Shown here one piece after another: positions 1-8,996 of a stretch of DNA of 64,000 nt. Below the pieces are notes generated by a model that did not search any database, had not been told where the DNA came from, and saw only the letters and a program-made list of their open reading frames with translations. The stretch comes from Mucilaginibacter gotjawali (GTDB taxonomy: Bacteria; Bacteroidota; Bacteroidia; Sphingobacteriales; Sphingobacteriaceae), in the NCBI RefSeq assembly GCF_002355435.1, contig NZ_AP017313.1, positions 3,038,001 to 3,102,000 on the forward strand. The letters run 5' to 3'. The position numbers and the translations under genes are program-made. Each line of letters starts with the position of its first letter. Position 1 is the stretch's first letter.

Positions 1-2
1 AA

Positions 3-3000
3 AACAAGGTGAATAACTTAACGGTAACCTGGGATGGCAGCGGCCTTGGGATCGATAAAAAAGGCAGCCAGGAGTTTGTGATCCCGGCGATAGGCGATTT
101 TAAAGTGCTGGATATTAAAGCCGTGCAGGACCAGGATCAATATGTATTGATCCAGTTTTCGGATGCGATAAAAGTTGGCCAGGAACTCAATGGATTGATC
201 GGTCTCGAAAATGTAACCGACCCGGCCTATACCATTGAAGGCAGTACCGTAAAAGTTTATGCCCCCATGCAACTGGAGGGGAATTACAATGCATTTGTAA
301 ATGAGGGTGTTGAAAATATCTCCCATCAAAAAATAAAAAAAGCCTACACCGCAAATGTATTCTTCGAAAACCGGATGCCATCGGTAACCATTCCAGGCAA
401 AGGCGTTATCCTGCCTGATTCAGGCAAACTGATGATGCCCTTTGAAGCAGTTAACCTGAACTCAGTTGATGTGAGCATCATTAAAATTTATGCTGATAAC
501 GTTCCGCAGTATTTTCAGAACAACGGATTTAACGGCGGGGATGAGTTACGGCACGTGGGCCGACCTGTGGTTCAAAAAACCATCAGGCTGGACGCCGACA
601 AAAGCCTAAACCTGAATAAAAAGAACCGTTTTATGCTGGATCTGGATCAGCTGATGCGCACCGAACCAGGCGCTATTTACAGGGTGATTATCGGTTTCAG
701 GAAAGAATACTCGCTTTTTAATTGCTCATTGGGCAGTCCTAAAATTGGAAAAAGCGATAACGGTGATGAATACGAAGGCGATGGCGAAGGTGGCAACAGC
801 GATAGCAATACCGCAAAAGTGAGTGATGAAGACGATGATTTTTGGTCGAGGTATGATAATTATTATCCCGAAGGCTTCGACTGGCAGCAAAAAGATGATC
901 CCTGCACCAATTCCTACTTTACCAAGGACCGCTGGGCAACACGAAATATCATCGCCTCAAACATTGGCCTGATTGCCAAACGCGGCAGCGATAATAACAT
1001 GATTGTGGCCGTAACCAATATTTTAACAGCCAAACCGATGCCGGGCGTCGACCTGGAGTTATTGGACTACCAGAAACAGGTATTGTACAAAGGCACCTCA
1101 GATGGCGACGGCTTTGCCAAATTCGAACTGAAGCGTAAACCTTATTTGCTGGTGGCCAAAAACGGCGCCGAGCGAGGTTATTTAAAGGTAGATGACGGCA
1201 GTTCGCTGCCACTCTCCCGTTTTAATGTGGGCGGCGACCAGGTACAAAAAGGATTGAAAGGATTTCTATATGGCGAGCGCGGCGTGTGGCGTCCGGGTGA
1301 CTCTATTTTTATGTCGTTTATTCTTGAAGATAAATTGAAGACCTTACCCCCCGATCACCCGGTTGAGTTTGAGCTGTACGATCCGAATGGTAAATTGTAC
1401 CGGCGGATTACGCAAACGGCCTCTGTCGATGGCTTTTATAGCTTCCACACAGCAACGGAAACTTCATCCCCTACCGGCAACTGGAGTGCTAAAGTAAAAG
1501 TTGGCGGTGCCATATTTGAGAAGAATGTGAAGATTGAAACCATTATGCCAAACCGGCTGAAGCTGAATCTTACTTTTGGCGGAGCAACGGAGTTAACAAA
1601 AGGAGCCGATAATAAAGGTACGCTTTCGGCACAATGGCTGTTTGGCGGCACGGCGCAAAATTTGAAGGCTAAAATCGATGCTTTTCTCACCCCCAAAACA
1701 ACCAGCTTTAAAAATTACGAGGGTTATGATTTTGACGACCCAACACTCGGCTTCACCACCCAAACCGCCACGATGTTTGACGGTCGCCTGGATGCCAACG
1801 GCAACGCGCGGGTAAATCCGGACATCAATGTTGAGAAACAGGCGCCGGGGCAGCTGTCCGCTAATTTCCTCATTAAGGTATTTGAACCGGGAGGTAATTT
1901 CAGCATACAGTCCATGAGTATGCCTTATAATGTATACCCAGGTTATGTTGGACTAAGAACACCTAAAGGCAGCGACCTCTCGGGGATGTTGTACACTGAT
2001 AAGGACAACCTGATTGATATTGCCGATGTTGATACGAAAGGCAAACCATTTGAAGGCAGCCGTACGGTTGAACTGGAGCTTTATAAGATACAGTGGCGCT
2101 GGTGGTGGGACGAAAGCGGCAATGAACTGAGCAATTTTACCCAGGATAAATACAACAAACTGATTAAAGCGGAGAACGTTCGTGTAGAAAACGGCCATGC
2201 ACAATGGAACATGCATGTTAAACAGGCGGACTGGGGCCGTTACCTTTTGCGCATAAAAGATCCGCAAACCGGCCACTCTACCGGTAAGATCATTTATGTA
2301 GACTGGCCAAATTGGTCGGCACGCCTGCAGGAAACTAATCCTACCGAAGCATCCATGTTATCATTCACTTCGGATAAAACCAATTACAAGGTTGGTGAAG
2401 AAGCGACATTGACGATTCCTACCATGTCCGACGGGCATGCCTTGATCAGCCTTGAAAATGGCAGCAAGGTGATTAAAACAAACTGGATAGACACCAAAAA
2501 AGGCCAAACCCGTTATACTTTTAAAATTGAGCCGGGCATGGCGCCAAATATTTTTGTGAACGTAACGCTGCTGCAAAGGCATTCACAAACGAAAAATGAT
2601 TTACCTATCAGGATGTACGGTGCGATACCGTTAGCTGTTGAGGATCCGGAAACTGTGTTGAAACCGGTGATCAGCATGCCGGATAAGATCAGGCCGGAAA
2701 CGCAATCCTCGGTTACCGTATCTGAAGCCTCCGGAAAGGAAATGACCTACACCATTGCAATAGTAGATGAAGGTTTGCTGGATATCACCAATTACAAAAC
2801 GCCGCAGCCGCATGAAACCTTTTATGCCCGCGAAGCGCTGGGCGTAAAAACATGGGATTTGTTTGACTATGTAATAGGCGCCTACGGAACAGGGCTGGAA
2901 CGTATTTTAAGCATCGGTGGCGATGGCACGGCCGGGGCAAACCACAATGTTGCGGTAAATCGCTTTAAGCCGGTGGTGAAGTTCTTAGGGCCATTTAAGC

Positions 3001-4955
3001 TGGCCGCAGGCGAAAAACAAACCCATGCCTTTACTTTGCCGCAATATGTAGGCATGGTAAAAGTAATGGTGATTGCCGGACACGACGGCGCTTACGGGCA
3101 AACCGATAAATATGTCGCGGTTAAAAAGCCGTTAATGATCCTTGCTACTTTACCGCGCGTTTTGGGGCCGTCCGAAAAAATCCAGTTGCCGGTAACTGTT
3201 TTCGCCATGGAGAATAGTGTTAAAACGGTAAACCTGCAGGTACAATCGAATATGTTCAGCAACCTCAGCGGGAACAATCAAAAAACAATCACCTTTACCA
3301 AAACAGGCGACCAGCTGGTGACCTTCGATTTGGATGTAAGGGATTTTGTGGGTGTTGGCAGGGTGAGGATAACGGCAAAGAGCGGTAAGGAGACTTCTTC
3401 CTATGATGTGGAGATGAATGTTCGCAATCCCAACCCACCTGTTACCAAGATCCAGGAAAAAGAATTGCAACCAGGCGAAAGCTGGAGCGCGGCATATAAC
3501 GCAGTCGGCATTACCGGAACCAATAAGGCTACGCTGATGGTGGCGTCTATCCCGCCATTAAACCTCGCTAAGCGATTGAATTATCTGATCGAGTATCCGT
3601 ATGGCTGCGTGGAGCAAACTACCTCATCGGCCTTCCCGCAGCTCTACTTAGACCAGTTGCTTGATCTTAGTCCAAGGCAAAAAGCCGAAACCGAACGGAA
3701 TATCAAAATAACCATTAACCGGTTGAACGGCTTCCAGCTCACAGACGGTGGTTTAAGCTACTGGCCGGGTGTTGGCGATGCCGACGAATGGGGAACCAAT
3801 TACGCCGGGCATTTTATGATGGCCGCGCAGGACAAAGGCTACAGCCTGCCCATAGGCTTTTTGGAACACTGGAAAATGTATGAGAGACAAAAAGCGCAAA
3901 CCTGGGCCCCGGATAGCCGCAGCTTTTACGGTTCGGACCTGATCCAGGCTTACCGTTTATACCTTTTGGCTTTAGCCAGGGCACCGGAAATGGGCGCGAT
4001 GAACAGGTTGCGGGAATTCCCATACCTGAGTATCGAAGCAAAATGGCGCTTGGCAGCCGCCTATAAACTGGCGGGGCAACCAGAAACAGGGATGCAACTG
4101 ATCAACGGCTTGCCATTAACCATCAAGCCTTACTACTCGCTTTATGGCACCTACGGCTCAGATTTAAGAGACGATGCTATGATCCTGGAAACACTTACCC
4201 TGCTGGGCAGACCGCAGGCCTCGGCGCAATTGCGCACAGTTGCGGCACGACTATCAGAAGATGATTGGTACAGTACACAAACTACTGCCTATTCGCTCAT
4301 TGCGATAGCGGAATATTGCGGAAAAAATAAAACGTCGGCCAAACTGATGTTTAATTACAAGACGGGGTCGACGAGCGCAAATGTTAACTCATCTTCCTAC
4401 TTGTGGCAAAATGCAGTAGCAGCAAACGGAGGCAATGTATCTGTTAAAAACAACGGCAAAAATAAATTGTATATCAGGTTAATCCAGTCGGGTCAACCTG
4501 CTGCCGCCCAGGATGTAGCATCCATCATCAACCCGGACGTTTTGGACCTGCGCATCAGTTATACTACGCTTGACGGCCATATCCTCGATCCTGCCAAATT
4601 AAAACAGGGAACCGATTTTGTAGCGCAGGTAGTGGTTAAAAACCCCGGGCATAAAGGCTTTTACCAGAATATGGCGTTGACGCAGATCTTCCCTTCGGGC
4701 TGGGAAATACTGAATTCAAGGCTCACGGGTACAGAAGACGCGTTTGCATCTTCAGATTACGACTACCTCGATATCAGGGATGACCGGGTTTACACCTATT
4801 TTGGCATCCCGGAAGGTAAGGAACTGAAGTATAACGTCATGCTGAATGCGGCCTATGCAGGTAAATACTACCTGCCGGCAACTTTGTGCGAAGCGATGTA
4901 CAACAAATCCATCAGCGCGTTATTGAAAGGGCAATGGGTAGAAGTAGTTAGGTAA
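3..4955 (+). CDS. alpha-2-macroglobulin family protein (YfhM-like), 5' end outside window
   Basis: Large bacterial alpha-2-macroglobulin, a periplasmic protease trap thought to work with penicillin-binding protein 1C. The reading frame is open to the window edge; a GTG at 9 is in frame, but family members are longer, so the true start and the signal peptide/lipobox lie upstream. About 1650 residues are visible: MG-type beta domains, an acidic Asp/Glu/Ser/Gly-rich insert near residues 245-285, and the thioester motif Y-P-Y-G-C-V-E-Q with the Cys near residue 1200, so the trap chemistry looks intact. The alpha-alpha-toroid thioester domain follows (L-T-D-G-G-L-S-Y-W-P). The pbpC partner lies 0.8 kb downstream but is separated by a convergent glycosyltransferase gene, unlike the usual direct adjacency. 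Confidence 0.93.
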   Translation, partial: NKVNNLTVTWDGSGLGIDKKGSQEFVIPAIGDFKVLDIKAVQDQDQYVLIQFSDAIKVGQELNGLIGLENVTDPAYTIEGSTVKVYAPMQLEGNYNAFVNEGVENISHQKIKKAYTANVFFENRMPSVTIPGKGVILPDSGKLMMPFEAVNLNSVDVSIIKIYADNVPQYFQNNGFNGGDELRHVGRPVVQKTIRLDADKSLNLNKKNRFMLDLDQLMRTEPGAIYRVIIGFRKEYSLFNCSLGSPKIGKSDNGDEYEGDGEGGNSDSNTAKVSDEDDDFWSRYDNYYPEGFDWQQKDDPCTNSYFTKDRWATRNIIASNIGLIAKRGSDNNMIVAVTNILTAKPMPGVDLELLDYQKQVLYKGTSDGDGFAKFELKRKPYLLVAKNGAERGYLKVDDGSSLPLSRFNVGGDQVQKGLKGFLYGERGVWRPGDSIFMSFILEDKLKTLPPDHPVEFELYDPNGKLYRRITQTASVDGFYSFHTATETSSPTGNWSAKVKVGGAIFEKNVKIETIMPNRLKLNLTFGGATELTKGADNKGTLSAQWLFGGTAQNLKAKIDAFLTPKTTSFKNYEGYDFDDPTLGFTTQTATMFDGRLDANGNARVNPDINVEKQAPGQLSANFLIKVFEPGGNFSIQSMSMPYNVYPGYVGLRTPKGSDLSGMLYTDKDNLIDIADVDTKGKPFEGSRTVELELYKIQWRWWWDESGNELSNFTQDKYNKLIKAENVRVENGHAQWNMHVKQADWGRYLLRIKDPQTGHSTGKIIYVDWPNWSARLQETNPTEASMLSFTSDKTNYKVGEEATLTIPTMSDGHALISLENGSKVIKTNWIDTKKGQTRYTFKIEPGMAPNIFVNVTLLQRHSQTKNDLPIRMYGAIPLAVEDPETVLKPVISMPDKIRPETQSSVTVSEASGKEMTYTIAIVDEGLLDITNYKTPQPHETFYAREALGVKTWDLFDYVIGAYGTGLERILSIGGDGTAGANHNVAVNRFKPVVKFLGPFKLAAGEKQTHAFTLPQYVGMVKVMVIAGHDGAYGQTDKYVAVKKPLMILATLPRVLGPSEKIQLPVTVFAMENSVKTVNLQVQSNMFSNLSGNNQKTITFTKTGDQLVTFDLDVRDFVGVGRVRITAKSGKETSSYDVEMNVRNPNPPVTKIQEKELQPGESWSAAYNAVGITGTNKATLMVASIPPLNLAKRLNYLIEYPYGCVEQTTSSAFPQLYLDQLLDLSPRQKAETERNIKITINRLNGFQLTDGGLSYWPGVGDADEWGTNYAGHFMMAAQDKGYSLPIGFLEHWKMYERQKAQTWAPDSRSFYGSDLIQAYRLYLLALARAPEMGAMNRLREFPYLSIEAKWRLAAAYKLAGQPETGMQLINGLPLTIKPYYSLYGTYGSDLRDDAMILETLTLLGRPQASAQLRTVAARLSEDDWYSTQTTAYSLIAIAEYCGKNKTSAKLMFNYKTGSTSANVNSSSYLWQNAVAANGGNVSVKNNGKNKLYIRLIQSGQPAAAQDVASIINPDVLDLRISYTTLDGHILDPAKLKQGTDFVAQVVVKNPGHKGFYQNMALTQIFPSGWEILNSRLTGTEDAFASSDYDYLDIRDDRVYTYFGIPEGKELKYNVMLNAAYAGKYYLPATLCEAMYNKSISALLKGQWVEVVR

Positions 4956-5041
4956 GTTGAATTGTTGATTGGGTTGATTAGGTTAGTATCCGGAAAAGCT
5001 AACCTAATCAACTTAATCCAACTCAATCAACCTAATCAACT
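4954..5041. repeat. intergenic inverted repeat, family A (GTTGATTAG units)
   Basis: An 80-90 bp imperfect hairpin between convergent genes. The left arm holds GTTGATTGGGTTGATTAGG, the right arm CCTAATCAACTTAATCCAAC, and a second copy of the right-arm unit follows. The TAG stop of the minus-strand glycosyltransferase lies inside the repeat. Related copies are at about 13.6, 27.2 and 42.2 kb. A bidirectional termination or transcript-end role is inference. Confidence 0.75.
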
Positions 5042-5757
5042 CTAAAAAGTCCATACTTCAAAATACAATAAATCGCCCTGACGCCATCTTTCCAGCCGAT
5101 CTTTTTGCCATCATCGTAAGTACGGCCGTAATAGGAAATACCAACTTCGTAAATACGGATCCTGGGTACGCGGGCAATTTTTTGGGTAACCTCCGGCTCA
5201 AAGCCAAAGCGTTGCTCAGTTAATTTGATGGATTGGATGAGTTTGGTATCAAAAAGCTTGTAGCAGGTTTCCATATCCGTCAGGTTCAGGTTACTGAACA
5301 TGTTGGAGGCGAAAGTAAGCCAGCGGTTACCGATGGTATGCCAGAAGAATAAAATACGGTGCGGGTTGCTGCCCATAAAACGCGAGCCGTAAACCACATC
5401 GGCAAAGCCGTTGCAAACAGGTTTCAGCAAGTCGTTGTATTCTTCGGGGTCATATTCCAAGTCGGCATCCTGGATGATCAGGTATTCGCCCGTTGCTTTG
5501 GAGATACCCGTATGGATGGCGGCACCTTTGCCCTTGTTGGTCTCGTGCTTAAAGTAACTGATCCCGAGGTCCGGGTTTTCTGATTTATAAGCGCTAACAG
5601 CTTCTTCGGTATGGTCGCTGGAGCAATCGTTAACAATAATGAGTTCTTTTTGAATATTATCGATCAGGTTTACGGCTTTAATTTTGTTTAAAATCAAATG
5701 GATCGTATTTCCTTCGTTGTATGCAGGGATAACAATGGATAACTTATGTATCTTCAT
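5032..5757 (-). CDS. glycosyltransferase family 2
   Basis: Cytoplasmic GT-A glycosyltransferase of the dolichyl-phosphate mannosyltransferase-like type, 241 aa. The N-terminal strand L-S-I-V-I-P-A-Y-N-E (residues 6-15) and the D-A-D metal/nucleotide-sugar site (residues 97-99) are present. There is no membrane segment, so it resembles the short GT2 enzymes that charge a polyprenyl phosphate or transfer a sugar at the inner face of the membrane; the substrate cannot be read from sequence. It is convergent with the alpha-2-macroglobulin gene and divergent from pbpC, with only 9 bp between the two start codons, so promoters must overlap the coding regions. The last codons (G-T-T G-A-T T-A-G) belong to an intergenic repeat. 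Confidence 0.88.
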   Translation of the reverse strand: MKIHKLSIVIPAYNEGNTIHLILNKIKAVNLIDNIQKELIIVNDCSSDHTEEAVSAYKSENPDLGISYFKHETNKGKGAAIHTGISKATGEYLIIQDADLEYDPEEYNDLLKPVCNGFADVVYGSRFMGSNPHRILFFWHTIGNRWLTFASNMFSNLNLTDMETCYKLFDTKLIQSIKLTEQRFGFEPEVTQKIARVPRIRIYEVGISYYGRTYDDGKKIGWKDGVRAIYCILKYGLFRVD

Positions 5758-5766
5758 CCTAATTAA

Positions 5767-8157
5767 ATGAAACTGAGTTTAAGTGGTGTAAAAGCCTTTT
5801 TGAAAAGGCCAAAAATAATAATAATACTTTCGTTTTTAGGTGTGTCGGGCCTGCTGTTTTGGTTTTGCCTGCCAAATCCGCTTTTCAAAAGCTCAACCTC
5901 CTACGTTATTGACGATGCCAACGGTAATTTGCTCGGCGCTGCTATTGCCTCCGATGGCCAATGGCGCTTCCCGCCAAATGCCGAAGTGCCCGAAAAGTTT
6001 AAGCAATGTATCATCACCTTTGAGGATAAGCGCTTTATGCACCACCCCGGTTTTGATGTACTGGCTTTGGGCAGGGCCTTTAAACAAAACTTTGGTTCGG
6101 GAAAAGTTGAAAGCGGCGGTAGTACTATTTCTATGCAGGTGATCAGGCTTGCAACGAAAGATAGACGTACTTATCTGAATAAGCTAAAAGAGATTTTTAT
6201 GGCCATGCGGCTGGAATGCGGCTATAAAAAAAGTGAAATATTATCATTGTATGCCAGCAATGCACCTTTTGGCAGTAATGTGGTTGGATTGGACGCCGCT
6301 TCCTGGCGTTATTTCGGGCGCAGTCCTGATAAATTATCATGGGGAGAGATGGCCGCGATGGCGGTGCTGCCCAATGCGCCATCCCTTGTCAATCCTGGCA
6401 AAAACCGGGCGACATTGTTAAAGAAACGAAACATGCTGCTGGATAAACTGGTAAAGCAGGGAATTATTGATGCCGCCACCGCATCACTTGCCAAGCTGGA
6501 GTCTGTTCCTGATCTGCCCCTGCCCCTGCCGCAGCTTGCCCCTCACCTGCTGGAACGGTTTAAGGTGGATAGCCAGGCCAAACGTTTTGGTGATACCCGG
6601 TTGAAGACAACCATCCAAACTAACCTGCAGCGCCAGGTAAACCAGATACTGGAGCGGCATCACCAGCAATTAAAAGCCAATGATATCAACAACATAGCGG
6701 CTGTGGTGCTGGATGTGGAAACGGGAGCTACTTTAGCCTATGCGGGCAATATTTCGCACCCGGAAGATTCGACGATGCAAAGCGACGTAGATGTAGTAAA
6801 TGCGCCGCGAAGCCCCGGAAGTACTTTAAAACCATTGTTGTATGCCTCCGCTATGCATGATGGGTTGATCCTGCCAAATAGTTTATTGCCCGATATTCCA
6901 ACTCAAATACTAAGCTTTCACCCTAAAAACTTCGATTTGGTTTATGATGGGGCGGTACCGGCCTCACAGGCATTGTCGCGGTCGTTAAATGTTCCGGCAG
7001 TAAGGCTGCTGCAACAATATAAAAGCGACAGGTTTTACGACCAGTTGCACAAAATTGGCATGACGACCCTGAATAAACCTGCCAGCCACTATGGTTTGTC
7101 GCTGATACTGGGCGGAGGCGAAAATACGCTTTGGGAATTGGCTGGATCATACGCCGATATGGCCCGTGTGCTCAATCATTACAACAAATACAACGGCAAA
7201 TACGATCCCGCCGATTACCATAACCCGGTTTATACCATCGCGCCGGCAAAAAAGCCCGACCTGCAAAAAACAGGCCTGCTGGATGCCGGATCTATTTACT
7301 ACACCCTACAGGCCATGGAAGAAGTAATGCGCCCCGGTGAGGAAATGCTTTGGAACAGGTTCAGTTCTACCCAGCGCATCGCCTGGAAAACAGGCACCAG
7401 CTTTGGTTTCCGGGATGGCTGGGCCATTGGCATCACCCCCAAATATGTCGTCGCGGTTTGGGTCGGTAATACCGATGGCGAAGGAAGGCCCGGATTAACG
7501 GGCATTAACACCGCCGCCCCGGCCATGTTTGAGATCTTCCGCCTGCTGCCCGTTACACGCCAGTGGTTTGATATGCCGGTTGGCGAAATGGTCAAAATAA
7601 AAGTTTGCAAACAAAGCGGTTTTCGCGCCGGCGAGTATTGCGAGGATACTTATGATGAATATGTCCCCAAAGGAGGCCTGAACGCGCCGGTATGCCCCTG
7701 GCACCAGCTGGTGCACTTAAGCGCCGATGGCAAATGGCAGGTAACAGGCAATTGCGTACCGCCCGACCAGATCATCAACAAAAAATGGTTTGTGCTGCCA
7801 CCATCTATGGAATATTATTACAAAAGCAGGAGCTATCAGTACCATGTACTGCCTCCGTTCAGGCCAGATTGCGCGCAGGGCGAACGTAGTAACCCTATGG
7901 AGATCATTTACCCCAAAGAAGGCGCAAAAATATACGTTCCGCTGGAGGCAGATGGCAGTCGCGGCCGTGTAGTGTTTGATGCCGCGCACCGGCAAAACGG
8001 CGTTAAAATATTCTGGCACCTGGATGATGAGTATGTGGGCGAAACGCAGGATTTTCACCAATTGGCTTTAAACCCGCCGCCCGGGAAACATACTTTAACT
8101 TTGGTTGATGGGAATGGGAATATGGTGCATGTGGGGTTTGAGGTGCTGGAGAAATGA
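5767..8157 (+). CDS. pbpC: penicillin-binding protein 1C
   Basis: Bifunctional peptidoglycan synthase, 796 aa, anchored by one N-terminal membrane helix (about residues 17-37). The family 51 glycosyltransferase domain follows with its catalytic Glu in F-E-D-K-R-F (E86) and the G-G-S-T-I-S-M-Q block. The transpeptidase has the serine motif S-T-L-K (S352) and K-T-G (K541-G543). The C-terminal BiPBP_C Ig-like domain (about 700-790) is the part thought to contact alpha-2-macroglobulin; it is intact. In E. coli the same pair is yfhM-pbpC. The stop codon is followed at once by a repeat of nested CTCTCC palindromes. Confidence 0.95.
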   Translation: MKLSLSGVKAFLKRPKIIIILSFLGVSGLLFWFCLPNPLFKSSTSYVIDDANGNLLGAAIASDGQWRFPPNAEVPEKFKQCIITFEDKRFMHHPGFDVLALGRAFKQNFGSGKVESGGSTISMQVIRLATKDRRTYLNKLKEIFMAMRLECGYKKSEILSLYASNAPFGSNVVGLDAASWRYFGRSPDKLSWGEMAAMAVLPNAPSLVNPGKNRATLLKKRNMLLDKLVKQGIIDAATASLAKLESVPDLPLPLPQLAPHLLERFKVDSQAKRFGDTRLKTTIQTNLQRQVNQILERHHQQLKANDINNIAAVVLDVETGATLAYAGNISHPEDSTMQSDVDVVNAPRSPGSTLKPLLYASAMHDGLILPNSLLPDIPTQILSFHPKNFDLVYDGAVPASQALSRSLNVPAVRLLQQYKSDRFYDQLHKIGMTTLNKPASHYGLSLILGGGENTLWELAGSYADMARVLNHYNKYNGKYDPADYHNPVYTIAPAKKPDLQKTGLLDAGSIYYTLQAMEEVMRPGEEMLWNRFSSTQRIAWKTGTSFGFRDGWAIGITPKYVVAVWVGNTDGEGRPGLTGINTAAPAMFEIFRLLPVTRQWFDMPVGEMVKIKVCKQSGFRAGEYCEDTYDEYVPKGGLNAPVCPWHQLVHLSADGKWQVTGNCVPPDQIINKKWFVLPPSMEYYYKSRSYQYHVLPPFRPDCAQGERSNPMEIIYPKEGAKIYVPLEADGSRGRVVFDAAHRQNGVKIFWHLDDEYVGETQDFHQLALNPPPGKHTLTLVDGNGNMVHVGFEVLEK

Positions 8158-8158
8158 A

Positions 8159-8241
8159 GCCTCACCCAACCCTCTCCAAAGGAGAGGGCTAAAAAAGAGT
8201 GCAGCTAAAGTCCTCTCCTTTGGAGAGGATTTAGGTGAGGC
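8159..8241. repeat. intergenic repeat, family E (nested CTCTCC palindromes)
   Basis: Two nested palindromes, CCCTCTCCAAAGGAGAGGG and TCCTCTCCTTTGGAGAGGA, flanked by CCTCACC at the left and GGTGAGG at the right, so the whole segment can fold back. It starts right after the pbpC stop and ends about 45 bp before the exonuclease start. This type of element is frequent in Bacteroidota intergenic regions; its role is not known to me. Confidence 0.75.
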
Positions 8242-8284
8242 GTTTCCGGCATATTCCTTATATTTGGATTGTAACAAACAAAAA

Positions 8285-8995
8285 ATGCTTGAACAATACG
8301 ACCTTCATAACCTGATGGTGCTTGATATTGAAACCGTTCCGCAATACAGCAGTTTTGCCGATGTGCCGGATCATTTTCAAAAACTATGGGATTTGAAGAC
8401 GCAATACCAGCGGAAAGAAGAAACCGCGGAAGAATTCTATGAACGCGCCGGCATCTGGGCCGAATTTGGCAAGATCATTTGTATCTCGGTAGGCATCTTC
8501 ATCAATGGGAGAAATACCGGACTCAGGGTTAAATCTTTTTTCTCGCATGACGAAAAAGAGCTTCTCGAAAAATTTGCCGCTTTGTTGGTTAGCCAGCCGC
8601 CAAGTTTGATATTGTGCGCGCACAACGGAAAGGAGTTTGATTTCCCGTACATCTGCCGCAGGATGCTGATCAATGGCGTAAAGATTCCATCCCAGCTGGA
8701 AATTTCCGGTAAAAAGCCATGGGAAATTAACCACCTGGATACCATGGAGCTATGGAAGTTTGGCGATTATAAAAACTATACTTCGTTAGCATTGTTGACC
8801 GCTATTTTTAACATCCCTACCCCAAAAGATGATATTGACGGCAGTATGGTTGGGCGTGTTTACTGGGTAGAGAACCAGCTGGAAAGAATAGCGACTTACT
8901 GCCAGAAAGATGTAGTTGCAACGGCTCAGTTGCTAAGGCGATACCGGGGCGAAGAATTGATCCCGGATGAATCTATAACTCTCGTGGGCTTTTAA
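8285..8995 (+). CDS. PolB-like 3'-5' exonuclease
   Basis: Predicted DEDD-type 3'-5' exonuclease of the DNA polymerase B proofreading fold, 236 aa, found as a stand-alone protein in Bacteroidota. ExoI is D-I-E-T-V (D14, E16), ExoII is in H-N-G-K-E-F-D, and ExoIII is Y-C-Q-K-D-V, so all four metal-binding acids are visible. The ATG at 8285 is chosen because the domain begins eight residues later; the longer in-frame extension upstream only translates the repeat at 8159-8241. One base separates its stop from the next ATG, so it is probably cotranscribed with the ABC ATPase gene, without an obvious functional link. Confidence 0.85.
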   Translation: MLEQYDLHNLMVLDIETVPQYSSFADVPDHFQKLWDLKTQYQRKEETAEEFYERAGIWAEFGKIICISVGIFINGRNTGLRVKSFFSHDEKELLEKFAALLVSQPPSLILCAHNGKEFDFPYICRRMLINGVKIPSQLEISGKKPWEINHLDTMELWKFGDYKNYTSLALLTAIFNIPTPKDDIDGSMVGRVYWVENQLERIATYCQKDVVATAQLLRRYRGEELIPDESITLVGF

Positions 8996-8996
8996 A

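Noticed and set aside
4954..5041. Short repeated units (GTTGATTAG and relatives) considered as a CRISPR array
   Set aside because: The units are about 10 bp, in two opposed arms, without unique spacers of constant length and without cas genes; they are hairpin arrays.
8105..8284. Extended N-terminus of the PolB-like exonuclease
   Set aside because: It crosses the end of pbpC and a family E repeat; the ExoI motif needs only the ATG at 8285.
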